A stretch of DNA of 64,000 bases from Neobacillus niacini (GTDB taxonomy: Bacteria; Bacillota; Bacilli; Bacillales; Cytobacillaceae), in contig NZ_BAWM01000020.1 in assembly GCF_000759675.1 (NCBI RefSeq), forward strand, positions 339,855-403,854, in the 5' to 3' direction. Below are positions 24,982 to 33,601 of the stretch, piece by piece. The notes under the pieces are model-generated. The model worked only from the letters and a program-made list of their open reading frames with translations. It was not told the DNA's origin and did no database searches. The translations under genes were made by a program, and so were the position numbers. The stretch's first letter is position 1. Each line of letters starts with the position of its first letter.

Positions 24982-26298
24982 TTAACTGTTTTCCAGGTTA
25001 TATTCTGCTGCATTCGTCCAGTCAAGATGGACTTCTCTAATACTCTGATTACCACGATCGACTTCCACGACATTGGAGGAAATAAGAATACCAACATCCT
25101 TTTCTCGCAAGTATGGGATTGCCTTAATCGGAAATTGCAGGTAATCATAGTCTGCGTTTTGAACGTACATGAATCCTTTCCGATCCAAAACCTTCATTAC
25201 TTTCCGTTTATCACGACCGAAAACCTTTGCCGTTTTGAAATAATAATCTACTGTAGAAAAGTGGTAGGTGTCGTCTAATTTTTGATTATGATTTTGTTGG
25301 AAAATTTGCCCGGTGAATTTATTTTCTAACGAACAATAGTGGACTCCAAGTTGAAAATTCTTCTCCCTTGCATATCGAACAAGCTCGAGACAAAGTTTTT
25401 CGCTTTCAGCAACCGCCAATCCGCCAGCATACCAGAAGTTGTAATAGACATCATAGGGTGGATTCTTAAGCTCAAAGCCCTTTTCACGAAAAGCTTCTGT
25501 GTTCTCAAGCGGGAAGCAAAATTCCAATAAGTTAATTCCATATACCCCAAGTTCTTCTAAATCTAGAAGCAGTTTTTTCATTTCTTCTTCTGTTCCTGGA
25601 ATAACGGGCATTTCCACTAACACATTAGGAATATAGTTCTTCGCTGCTGAAATCTTACCGAGTATATGCTTCCTTTTTTGCGAAGAATCTTCTAATTTGA
25701 TGCTGAAGCGAATCTCCTGTAACCCTGCATCCTTCAACCCTTCCAGGATACTTTCTGTTAATAAGTCTCCTGCCGTATACAATCTTGTATGAACTTCAGG
25801 GAATAACTTCTTAGCCAACTGGAAAAAGGCTAGTGCTTCATCATGGTGTAATAACGGCTCCCCGCCAGTCAGGGCTAAATGTGTTAGCTGTACATTTTGA
25901 TCAAATAAAGATTGCAGCTCCTGGGTGACGTTTTTCTGATTCTGAAGAAAAAACTGGTAATTATCTTGATTTTTGTTAAAACAGAAATAACAATCACGAT
26001 GGCATTTTAGTGAAACAAAGCTTGTATAACTGCCGCTGCCTGTCTGACATGCTTCACAGGCACTCGAGATCCGTTCATTCGACAAAATACTTTTTCCATT
26101 ATTTCTAAATGTAGCACCACTATCTTTGAGCACTTGAAGCTGCTTCTTTAGGGCCGTTTGGTTATTCTCCTCAAAGGGCAGACCGAATGTTTCAATTTGA
26201 TTGATTGTGGATTGTTCAATGTTTTTGTAAATGCTTCTATATTTTAAAAGTGATGGATTGTTCAATTTCTCCATTTTTTCATTAGTGAGAGTCTTCAT
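24982..26298 (-). CDS. Radical SAM protein of the dms operon
   Basis: The protein of about 438 residues has a radical SAM core: the cluster motif CHRDCYFC (CxxxCxxC) at about residue 105, TGGEPLLHHDEAL after it, then strands LYTAGD and EIRFSIK. A CEAC pair lies about 25 residues before the motif and may bind a second metal site. It is the first gene of the operon, ahead of the chaperone and dmsABC, which suggests a role in maturation or modification of the reductase or its cofactor. I do not recognise a characterised homologue. The ATG at 26298 sits 8 nt after GGAAGG. Confidence 0.82.
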   Translation of the reverse strand: MKTLTNEKMEKLNNPSLLKYRSIYKNIEQSTINQIETFGLPFEENNQTALKKQLQVLKDSGATFRNNGKSILSNERISSACEACQTGSGSYTSFVSLKCHRDCYFCFNKNQDNYQFFLQNQKNVTQELQSLFDQNVQLTHLALTGGEPLLHHDEALAFFQLAKKLFPEVHTRLYTAGDLLTESILEGLKDAGLQEIRFSIKLEDSSQKRKHILGKISAAKNYIPNVLVEMPVIPGTEEEMKKLLLDLEELGVYGINLLEFCFPLENTEAFREKGFELKNPPYDVYYNFWYAGGLAVAESEKLCLELVRYAREKNFQLGVHYCSLENKFTGQIFQQNHNQKLDDTYHFSTVDYYFKTAKVFGRDKRKVMKVLDRKGFMYVQNADYDYLQFPIKAIPYLREKDVGILISSNVVEVDRGNQSIREVHLDWTNAAEYNLENS

Positions 26299-26524
26299 CT
26301 TATCCACCTTCCTAATCGCATCTTGTGAACCATTTCACTTATTACTATTATTATAGGAGGATAAAAGAGGGATGAGTATGGCCTGGGTGAACGAAAAACC
26401 TGTCGATTTTTTGTGCGTGATGGACAGATGGATTTTACGATTCTGTGACTTTCATTGTTCAACCAATGATATTGGGTTACCATTGAGGTAATAAATGTGA
26501 GTATGGTAGAAAGGATTGGTCCCT

Positions 26525-27742
26525 ATGAACAAATCTATTATCATCCCAGACATGGTACAGGAATTGCTTTCTACGACAACAGAAGGATTGCCAAAACTAA
26601 CGAACAAGCTTTGCACCCTTCTCTCGCTCCCTGTTCTTATTACTGATCCCCACTATCAAATCCTTGCGTCATCCTCACCTTCTGGAGATCTCGTAATCAA
26701 GACCATTTTGGCCATTCAACAACTGGAACAAATTGAAAGCACACCTGCTTTAAAGTACCAAATTACAACGATAGATTCAGAGTTATGTGGTGTTGGTTCG
26801 CCCATCACTCATGAAAATAATACCCTTGGATATTTATTTATTTTTCCAAAAGATAACCAACCGACTGAATCATACGCACCACTCCTTGAATTTGCCGCTT
26901 CCCTAGTCGCTATCCAGCTTTATAGAAAACTAGAAATGCGACAAGAGAAAATGAAATTCAAGGAAGCGTTTCTTTTCGATTTGTTATACGGAAATATCAA
27001 ACAAAAAGAGGAAATCTATGAATATGGCAGAGTTTGGGATTGGGATTTCCACCAGCCACAAACATCCTTAGTGTTTGCCATGACAGACTTTAATCATGTC
27101 CTAACCGATAAACAAATGATCAACACATTACTATATATAATAGAGAGAGCGCTGCTCGATATTTCGATAAAACCGGTTACCATGAAGAGACAAAACCAGG
27201 TGATTGTGATACTGCCAATGAAAGCAGAACAATCTAAAAAGCACCGAGCCGATATCGAAACTTTTTCAAAAAACGTTATTAACCAATTGAAATCACTCTA
27301 TCCTGAAGAAATATTCTCCTGCGGGATTGGACAGACCTATGAAAGTCCTGTTGACCTGTTCCGAAGCTATCAGGAAGCAAAAGTCGCTTTAGATCTAGGA
27401 GAGATACTAGGAATTGCGATTCCCTTTTTCACGGACTTAGGGGTAGAAAGAATTTTATATAAACATGACCTGCAGGAATTAAGAGAATATTATGAAGCTA
27501 CTTTAGGGGAATTAGTGTTGTATGACGAGACAAATAATGTGCAGCTAATGGAAACACTAGAGGGTTTAGTCACCAATCAATTCGATATGACAGCTACCTC
27601 ACAAGCCTTGTTTCTCCACCGCAATACATTAAGGTACCGCTTGAAAAAAATCGAAGAAATTCTCGATCTCAAGCTTGATGATTTGAATAACAAGCTGAAT
27701 ATTACCGCAGCAATCAAAATTAAACAGCTTAGAAAAATATAA
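26525..27742 (+). CDS. PucR/CdaR-type transcription regulator
   Basis: The 405-residue protein is of the PucR family. A sensor-like N-terminal half (about 20-150) is followed by a GGDEF-like degenerate region (about 160-290) and the C-terminal HTH_30 domain, with LFLHRNTLRYRLKKIEEIL as the recognition region. These proteins activate catabolic genes. It is divergent from the dms operon and 18 bp upstream of a second molybdoenzyme gene, so it probably controls one or both. The ATG at 26525 follows AAAGGATTGG by 10 nt. Confidence 0.85.
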   Translation: MNKSIIIPDMVQELLSTTTEGLPKLTNKLCTLLSLPVLITDPHYQILASSSPSGDLVIKTILAIQQLEQIESTPALKYQITTIDSELCGVGSPITHENNTLGYLFIFPKDNQPTESYAPLLEFAASLVAIQLYRKLEMRQEKMKFKEAFLFDLLYGNIKQKEEIYEYGRVWDWDFHQPQTSLVFAMTDFNHVLTDKQMINTLLYIIERALLDISIKPVTMKRQNQVIVILPMKAEQSKKHRADIETFSKNVINQLKSLYPEEIFSCGIGQTYESPVDLFRSYQEAKVALDLGEILGIAIPFFTDLGVERILYKHDLQELREYYEATLGELVLYDETNNVQLMETLEGLVTNQFDMTATSQALFLHRNTLRYRLKKIEEILDLKLDDLNNKLNITAAIKIKQLRKI

Positions 27743-27760
27743 AGAGTGAGGGTGTTTAGC

Positions 27761-29767
27761 ATGAAGGATGGTATCTATCGAAATACATGTCCACGGAATT
27801 GTTACGGTACATGCGGCATCCTGTCACATGTAAAAAACGGAAAGCTGATCAAGGTTACCGGAGATCCTGAGCATGGGTATTCAAAGGGAAGCCTTTGTGC
27901 GAAGGGATATGCCTTTACACAATATGTATATAGCCCAGATCGAATTAAGTATCCGATGCTTCAAAGTCCAAGAGGGTCTGGTAAGTGGAAACGAATTTCT
28001 TGGGATGAAGCCTATACCATCATCGCTTCAAAAATGATTGATTTGAATCAGCGTTATGGCTCTAATCTAGCAAGTGGATACAATAAATTTTCAGGTAACC
28101 TCGGCTTACTGCATTATGCAACAGAAGGAATGTTTAACAGCATTGGTCCGCACACAAAGCCAATCGGAAATCCTTGTGCACTTACAGGAAAGCTCGCGAT
28201 GAATCGCTCATTTGGTGAAAGCTTCAGCTCCGTTCCAGAGGATATGGCAGGTTCGAAACTCATTGTACTTTGGGGGGCAAACCCTGCTGTAACCAATGTT
28301 CATCAGATGAAGTTTATTAAAGAGGCACGTAGTAAAGGAGCAAAACTAGTCGTAATTGACCCTATTTTTACCCAAACAGCCAAAAAAGCTGATCTCTATA
28401 TCCAAATTCATCCTGGAACAGATCGGTTACTTGCGCTTGGCATTGCCAAACTCGTGATCGAAAAACAGCAGCATTCCCTTGAATTCCTTGAGGAACAAAC
28501 ATCAGGCTGGATGGAATATAAAGAATACCTAGAAAACCAGTTAACTATGGATGAGGTATGTAAACAAACGGGTGTGGAAATTGAGGCACTTAAGGAGCTT
28601 AGTGAGTTATACGGAACCATTAAACCGGTTGCTACCTGGGCTGGTTTAGGGGTGCAGCGGAATAGCCATGGAAGTGAAAGTATCAGCGCCATTAACAGTC
28701 TTGCGGCCGTAACTGGGAATCTCTTTCTTCCAAATGGCGGACTATATTTCATGCATTTTGACGTTGATGATTTTCCCTGTGCTCTCCTAAATCATAAAGG
28801 ACCCGAGCACCCGATGATTCCTGGACCGCGAGAAGTTGACATTAGTGACTATGCCAGCAGCGCTCTTCAATTATCGGAGCCGCCGCTTAGTCTTTTATGG
28901 ATTGCATCAAGAAACATTACACAAGACCATAATTTAAAAGCGTGGGTTGAACTCTTTCAAAAATTAGAGCTAATCGTCACTGTCGATCTTTACATGACCA
29001 AGACGGCTGAAAAATCCGACATCGTCCTGCCTGCTGCCACACACTTTGAAGAAGAAGATTTGAATGTCGGCTATTGGCACTATTGGCTCTCGATTAACCA
29101 AAAAGCCATTCCACCCTATTACGAGGCAAAAAGTGATTTGCAAATTGCAAGGGAGTTAACGAGGAAATTAAATGAGCTCTCACCTGGGTTTTCTAATTTT
29201 CCAGCTGACAAAGAACCCATCGATTGGATTAAAGAAGAATTGACTCCGGAGATTATGGCCTTGTATTCATTAACAACCTATGAAGACATCTTAAAGAGAC
29301 CTTATCAAAAAGGTATACAAAAGGTTTTATCTCATGACAAAAAGAATTTTCGCTTATTCTCACCCGATGGAAAAAAGAGTGAAGTTTCGCTATACCAGGG
29401 AGATTCAAGCGGAGTGGATGAATATAAATTAATCACCCCGCAATCCTTACTAAAAATACACTCACAATATGAATCGTTAAATTGGCTTAATAGAACTCAA
29501 GATGAGTCCTGTATTGAACTGTCTACTGAAGCTGCACAACTAAATGATATTAATGACCAAGAAAAAATTGAGGTTTATAATGACCAAGGACAAATCGTGG
29601 GAGTGGCTAAGATTAATCCACACCTGCCCAAAAATATTATCCTAACTCATCAAGCAGGTAATAATCCAATTAATCAACTAATCATTCAACAGAACGAAGA
29701 GGATGTCAGTACTTATTTTTATGACAGTATCGTCTACATCAAGAAGTGGAGGGAGTCACATGTTTAA
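27761..29767 (+). CDS. Cytoplasmic molybdopterin oxidoreductase
   Basis: This second DMSO-reductase-superfamily enzyme, 668 residues, resembles B. subtilis YoaE in size and start. N-terminal [4Fe-4S] ligands are CPRNCYGTC plus a Cys in GSLCAKGYAF. The MGD-binding blocks IVLWGANPAVTN, VVIDPIFTQTA and the C-terminal ATHFEEEDLN region follow. There is no Tat signal, unlike dmsA, so it works in the cytoplasm. The Mo ligand is not obvious; a Cys or Ser lies in GNPCALTGKLAMNRSFG. The substrate is unknown. The ATG at 27761 is 8 nt after GAGGG. It overlaps the next gene by 8 bases. Confidence 0.87.
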   Translation: MKDGIYRNTCPRNCYGTCGILSHVKNGKLIKVTGDPEHGYSKGSLCAKGYAFTQYVYSPDRIKYPMLQSPRGSGKWKRISWDEAYTIIASKMIDLNQRYGSNLASGYNKFSGNLGLLHYATEGMFNSIGPHTKPIGNPCALTGKLAMNRSFGESFSSVPEDMAGSKLIVLWGANPAVTNVHQMKFIKEARSKGAKLVVIDPIFTQTAKKADLYIQIHPGTDRLLALGIAKLVIEKQQHSLEFLEEQTSGWMEYKEYLENQLTMDEVCKQTGVEIEALKELSELYGTIKPVATWAGLGVQRNSHGSESISAINSLAAVTGNLFLPNGGLYFMHFDVDDFPCALLNHKGPEHPMIPGPREVDISDYASSALQLSEPPLSLLWIASRNITQDHNLKAWVELFQKLELIVTVDLYMTKTAEKSDIVLPAATHFEEEDLNVGYWHYWLSINQKAIPPYYEAKSDLQIARELTRKLNELSPGFSNFPADKEPIDWIKEELTPEIMALYSLTTYEDILKRPYQKGIQKVLSHDKKNFRLFSPDGKKSEVSLYQGDSSGVDEYKLITPQSLLKIHSQYESLNWLNRTQDESCIELSTEAAQLNDINDQEKIEVYNDQGQIVGVAKINPHLPKNIILTHQAGNNPINQLIIQQNEEDVSTYFYDSIVYIKKWRESHV

Positions 29768-30299
29768 ACAACTAGGATATTCCTTTAATGCCGATGACTG
29801 CATAGGCTGTAAAGCATGTGAAATTGCTTGTAAAAATGAAAACCAGACTCCCGCCCATGTCCGATGGAGAAAGGTGACAAAAACCTCCGGAGATTTTTTC
29901 CTATCCGTCTCCTGTAATCACTGTGACAACCCAGAATGTTTCAGAGTTTGTCCCGAGCGGGCTTTTACAAAAAGACAGGATGGAATCGTAGAAATTGATG
30001 AAAATCGTTGCACAGGCTGCCAGTTATGCGTAACCGCTTGTCCATACTCAGCACCGCAATTTGATCCCGAAACACAAAAAATGAGCAAATGCCAGATGTG
30101 TTACCCAAGGCAAGATGCCGGACTTCCGCCAGCCTGTGTCGAGGCATGCACAACCGGAGCGCTTAATCATGTTGACCTAAACAAATTTTCAGATCTAGAA
30201 GCCACTCGAACCCTTCCAGGCTTTCCAAACATTAAAATAACCAGTCCATCGATTGTCTTTTATCCAGTAAAACCACGCAAAAGGTATTTTATTAAATAA
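29760..30299 (+). CDS. DmsB-like [4Fe-4S] partner of the second molybdoenzyme
   Basis: The 179-residue protein has four cysteine groups (CIGCKACEIACKN, CNHCDNPECFRVCP, CTGCQLCVTACPYSAP, CQMCYPR...CVEAC), as in DmsB. GGAGGGA precedes the ATG at 29760, inside the end of the preceding gene, so the two are coupled. No membrane anchor gene follows: the next sequence is the riboswitch region. Electrons must therefore come from a soluble donor or from an anchor encoded elsewhere. Confidence 0.9.
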   Translation: MFKQLGYSFNADDCIGCKACEIACKNENQTPAHVRWRKVTKTSGDFFLSVSCNHCDNPECFRVCPERAFTKRQDGIVEIDENRCTGCQLCVTACPYSAPQFDPETQKMSKCQMCYPRQDAGLPPACVEACTTGALNHVDLNKFSDLEATRTLPGFPNIKITSPSIVFYPVKPRKRYFIK

Positions 30300-30482
30300 G
30301 GAGTTTCTGTTACCGAAGACCGCCAAAAAAATTTTATTATTACTTAAAATTGCCTATCAGCAGGGATTGAAAAGCGTTTTAAATTCAAGCTATTAAATAT
30401 TATTTTTAAAAAAGTATTTGACTTTTGAATTTTCCTACAGTAAATTAATAAACAAGTTCAAAAAATGAATAAAGTAAAAATA

Positions 30483-30640
30483 CTTCTTATCAAGAGAGGT
30501 TAAGGGACTGGCCCTATGACACCTCGGCAGCGGAATCATCTGATTCTGTGCCAAATCCAGCAAGTGCGACTTGATAGATAAGAAGAGGCCCAATGATTTT
30601 TTTAATTTGCCCTCTTCTTTTTCAAGAAGAGGTTTTTTAT
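30483..30640 (+). promoter_or_regulatory. SAM-I (S-box) riboswitch 1 with terminator
   Basis: The aptamer runs from the 5' P1 strand CTTCTTATC (30483) through the core GAGAGGTTAAGGGACTGGCC, CTATGACACCTCGGCAGC and TGTGCCAAATCCAGCAAG to the 3' P1 strand GATAAGAAG (about 30586). The terminator CCTCTTCTT/AAGAAGAGG (30611-30632) with TTTTTT shares sequence with P1. High SAM should therefore end transcription. Confidence 0.95.
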
Positions 30641-30656
30641 TTTTAACTGAATACTA

Positions 30657-30826
30657 TTTCTTATCCAGAGAGGTTGAGGGACTGGCCCTATGACACCTCG
30701 GCAGCGGAACCAATTGGGAACTGTGCCAAATCCAGCAAGCAGCATGCTTGGGAGATAAGAAGAGTTTTTTGCTATTGCTTTGCAGCGGCATGCCCTCTTC
30801 TTGTTTCCAAGAAGAGGGTTTTTTAT
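30657..30826 (+). promoter_or_regulatory. SAM-I (S-box) riboswitch 2 with terminator
   Basis: A second complete aptamer (30657 to about 30764) has the same conserved core and a P1 of TTTCTTATC/GATAAGAAGA. Its terminator is CCCTCTTCTT (30793-30802) with AAGAAGAGGG (30809-30818) and TTTTTT. It lies in series with the first riboswitch on one leader ahead of metN. Confidence 0.95.
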
Positions 30827-30830
30827 TTGT

Positions 30831-30952
30831 TAAAGGCTGTTTTCGTAAAGAATGTTGTTAAAATCCTAAAGCCGATTTTAACGCGGAATAAATTATTTTT
30901 GTACTCGAAATTAAGATTGCAAGCTCTTTTCTTACAAAAGAGCATTGTTAAA
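30831..30952. repeat. Short interspersed element, copy 1 (MITE-like)
   Basis: About 120 bp with ends TAAAGGCTGTTTTCGTAAAG and, inverted, CAATGCTCTTTTGTAAG. An internal hairpin GTTAAAATC-n8-GATTTTAAC and a second one GCTCTTTT-cttac-AAAAGAGC are present. The core through ACGCGGAATAA is repeated at 38198-38386. Confidence 0.75.
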
Positions 30953-30968
30953 AAAGGAGAGATACACC

Positions 30969-32000
30969 ATGATCGAATTTCAGAATCTTAAAAAGGTTTA
31001 TGAAAGTGGCGGGCAGCAGGTTGCCGCGTTGAATGGAATTGATTTGAAGATTAATAAAGGTGAGATATTCGGTGTTATCGGGTTCAGTGGTGCCGGTAAA
31101 AGTTCACTTATCCGCTGTGTAAACTTACTAGAGCGTCCGACCTCTGGTAGTGTGATCGTCGATGGTCATGACCTCACTTCTATGTCTGTCAAAGAGGTCC
31201 GTGAGATTAAGAAAAATATTGGAATGGTTTTTCAGCACTTTAATCTATTAAACTCAAAAACGGTGTTCGCCAACGTGGCAATGCCCCTTACACTAGCCAA
31301 AGTTTCCAAGGACGCGATAAAGAAGCGCGTTCAGGAATTACTAGAATTTGTTGGATTAGCCGACAAGGCCGACTATTATCCAGACCAGCTTTCAGGGGGA
31401 CAAAAGCAGCGAATTGGCATTGCGAGAGCGTTGGCAACACAGCCTTCGATTCTCCTTTGCGATGAGGCAACATCTGCTCTCGACCCACAGACAACCAGCT
31501 CCATTTTGCAGCTGTTGAAAAAAATCAATAAGGAATACAACATAACCATTCTAATCATCACCCATGAAATGGCGGTAATTAGAGAGATATGTGACCGGGT
31601 GGCGGTAATTGAAGCGGGCAAAATTATCGAAGAAGGCACGGTGTTTGACGTCTTCTCGGCACCGAAAACACAGACAGCCAAGAATTTTGTAAGCTCCGTC
31701 ATGAATGACCAGATCCCTGATTCCATAAAAGAAATCATTCAAAAACATGAAGGGATGCAAAAGGTTTTCCGAATCAATTTTGTAGGCAGCTCAGCCGGAC
31801 AGCCCTTGCTCTCCGATCTTGCCAAACAGTTTGACATTCATATCAATGTCTTGTTTGGAAACATTACTGAGCTTCAAGGCACACCGTTTGGAAAATTAAT
31901 CGTTGAGTTCCAAGGATCTGATAAAGAAATCACCCGTGCTTTAACCTATATTAACCAGAAGAAAATCAGCATAAAGGAAGTGACAGCACATGCTAGTTAA
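30969..32000 (+). CDS. metN: Methionine ABC transporter ATP-binding protein
   Basis: The 343-residue ATPase energises D/L-methionine import. Walker A is GFSGAGKSS, the signature LSGGQKQRIGIARAL, Walker B ILLCDEATSALDP, and H-loop ITHEMAVI. A C-terminal NIL domain (about 265-343) senses methionine and inhibits transport. The ATG at 30969 follows AAGGAG by 9 nt; an upstream in-frame ATG lacks a site. It is under both S-box riboswitches and overlaps metI. Confidence 0.96.
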   Translation: MIEFQNLKKVYESGGQQVAALNGIDLKINKGEIFGVIGFSGAGKSSLIRCVNLLERPTSGSVIVDGHDLTSMSVKEVREIKKNIGMVFQHFNLLNSKTVFANVAMPLTLAKVSKDAIKKRVQELLEFVGLADKADYYPDQLSGGQKQRIGIARALATQPSILLCDEATSALDPQTTSSILQLLKKINKEYNITILIITHEMAVIREICDRVAVIEAGKIIEEGTVFDVFSAPKTQTAKNFVSSVMNDQIPDSIKEIIQKHEGMQKVFRINFVGSSAGQPLLSDLAKQFDIHINVLFGNITELQGTPFGKLIVEFQGSDKEITRALTYINQKKISIKEVTAHAS

Positions 32001-32640
32001 TTCAGAGCAAATCATTTCTGCCTTAATCGAGACCATCCAAATGGTAGCCTTCTCGCTCTTGTTCTCAACCATCCTTGGTCTTCCGTTGGGAATATTGTTA
32101 GTCGTAACACGGAAAGGCCATCTGCTTCAGAATTTGCCTTTCTTTACCGTCTTGAATGGGATCATTAACATTTTTCGTTCCGTACCGTTCATAATTTTAT
32201 TAGTTGCCATGATTCCGGTCACTAGATTAATTGTCGGTACATCCATTGGAACGGCCGCGGCAGTTGTCCCTTTGGTATTCTATGCCGGTCCCTATATTGC
32301 AAGATTGATAGAAAATTCTTTGCTAGAAGTGGATCCAGGTGTCATTGAAGCAGCAGAGGCAATGGGGGCAACTCCAGGGCAGATCATTTTCAAATTTCTT
32401 ATTCCTGAAGCACTGAGTTCACTTGTTTTAGCCCTTACGATTGCCACCATCGGTTTAGTTGGAGCATCGGCGATGGCGGGGGCAGTCGGTGGCGGTGGGA
32501 TTGGAGATTTAGCCATTACCTATGGCTACCAGCGTTTTGATACAGTCACGATGATGATTACAGTAGCAATTCTGATTGTAATGGTTCAAGGCCTACAGTC
32601 ATTAGGAAATATAGCAGCAAAAAAAATCAGACGAAGATAA
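31990..32640 (+). CDS. metI: Methionine ABC transporter permease
   Basis: The 216-residue MetI permease has five membrane helices and the EAA loop EAAEAMGATPGQIIFKFLIP. The ATG lies inside the end of metN, an 11-base overlap, so the two are coupled. Confidence 0.95.
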   Translation: MLVNSEQIISALIETIQMVAFSLLFSTILGLPLGILLVVTRKGHLLQNLPFFTVLNGIINIFRSVPFIILLVAMIPVTRLIVGTSIGTAAAVVPLVFYAGPYIARLIENSLLEVDPGVIEAAEAMGATPGQIIFKFLIPEALSSLVLALTIATIGLVGASAMAGAVGGGGIGDLAITYGYQRFDTVTMMITVAILIVMVQGLQSLGNIAAKKIRRR

Positions 32641-32658
32641 TTTAGGAGGAAAACGACT

Positions 32659-33489
32659 ATGAAAAAACTTTTATTATTCATCATTATTATTACTTTGGCG
32701 ATTATTGGCGCCGGCTGCGCTGAAAAAACATCAGAGGGTAAAGAATCAACTACCGTTAAGCTTGGTGTTAGCGGAACCGATACACGTATTTGGGATTTTG
32801 TAGCGAAAAAAGCAAAAAAAGAGGGAATCAATATCGAAATCGTTTCATTCTCCGATTACGTTGCTCCCAACACAGCTCTTGCAGAAGGCGAACTAGATGT
32901 TAATGCCTTCCAAACTGTTGCCTATTTCGATGTATTTATTAAAGAACACAAATTAGATCTAGTGCCAATTGCGACTACTGTCCTTGCCCCAATGGGAATT
33001 TACTCTGAAAAATACAAAGATGTCAAAGACATTCCAGATGGAGCAAAAATTGCTGTTCCTAACGATGCATCCAACCAAGGACGTGCATTATTACTTCTTC
33101 AAGAAGCTGGACTCATTGAATTACCAGAAGATTTCGATGCAAATGGTGATCTTACTCAAATCAAAGAAAACCCTAAAAACATTGAATTTGTCGCAGTGGT
33201 TCCAGCGCAAACACCAAGAGCATTGCCAGACGTTGCTGCTTCTGTCATCAATAACGGGATTGCTGCTGATGCAGGTCTTAGCCCATTAGAAGATGCGATC
33301 TTCGTTGAAAGTGAAACTGCAACTCCTTACCTTAATATTATTGCTGTCCAAGCAAAGGACAAAGACAACAAAACATATAAGAGAGTAGCAGAACTTTATC
33401 AATCAGAAGATACAGCTAAATTTATTGCTGAAGAGTACAAAGGCAACCTGATCCCAACATTCGTGCCACTAAGCAACATCGGCTGGTAA
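32659..33489 (+). CDS. metQ: Methionine-binding lipoprotein
   Basis: The 276-residue NlpA/MetQ lipoprotein captures methionine outside the membrane. A signal peptide ends in the lipobox IGAGC with the lipidated Cys at about residue 20. The family core VKLGVSGTDTRIWDFV, ELDVNAFQTVAYFD and IPNDASNQGRAL-like (VPNDASNQGRAL) block is present. It ends at 33489, followed by an intergenic repeat. Confidence 0.95.
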   Translation: MKKLLLFIIIITLAIIGAGCAEKTSEGKESTTVKLGVSGTDTRIWDFVAKKAKKEGINIEIVSFSDYVAPNTALAEGELDVNAFQTVAYFDVFIKEHKLDLVPIATTVLAPMGIYSEKYKDVKDIPDGAKIAVPNDASNQGRALLLLQEAGLIELPEDFDANGDLTQIKENPKNIEFVAVVPAQTPRALPDVAASVINNGIAADAGLSPLEDAIFVESETATPYLNIIAVQAKDKDNKTYKRVAELYQSEDTAKFIAEEYKGNLIPTFVPLSNIGW

Positions 33490-33588
33490 ATAGAAAAGCG
33501 GAAGCGCCCTGCCCAAGGAAAAAAGCAGTTCATTTTTTCCCAGCGGCTTATGACCCCGAGCCCCTAGGCGCTGGAGCTGGACAATCGG
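33490..33588. repeat. Common Bacillus intergenic repeat
   Basis: AGAAAAGCGGAAGCGCC at the left and CCCCTAGGCGCTGGAGCTGG at the right are the ends of a palindromic repeat that I know from many Bacillus genomes. The arms GGAAGCGCC and GGCGCT can pair. Here it sits inside the met operon between metQ and the amidohydrolase gene and may stabilise or end the upstream mRNA. Confidence 0.85.
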
Positions 33589-33601
33589 AGGAGGAGAAAT
33601 G

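Noticed and set aside
26308..26524. FNR or ResD box between the dms operon and the PucR gene
   Set aside because: TGTGA occurs, but no matching TCACA half at the right spacing was found; I could not support a site.
30674..30991. 105-codon frame across the second SAM riboswitch
   Set aside because: It reads through the aptamer, its terminator and a repeat element, has no ribosome binding site, and overlaps the start of metN.
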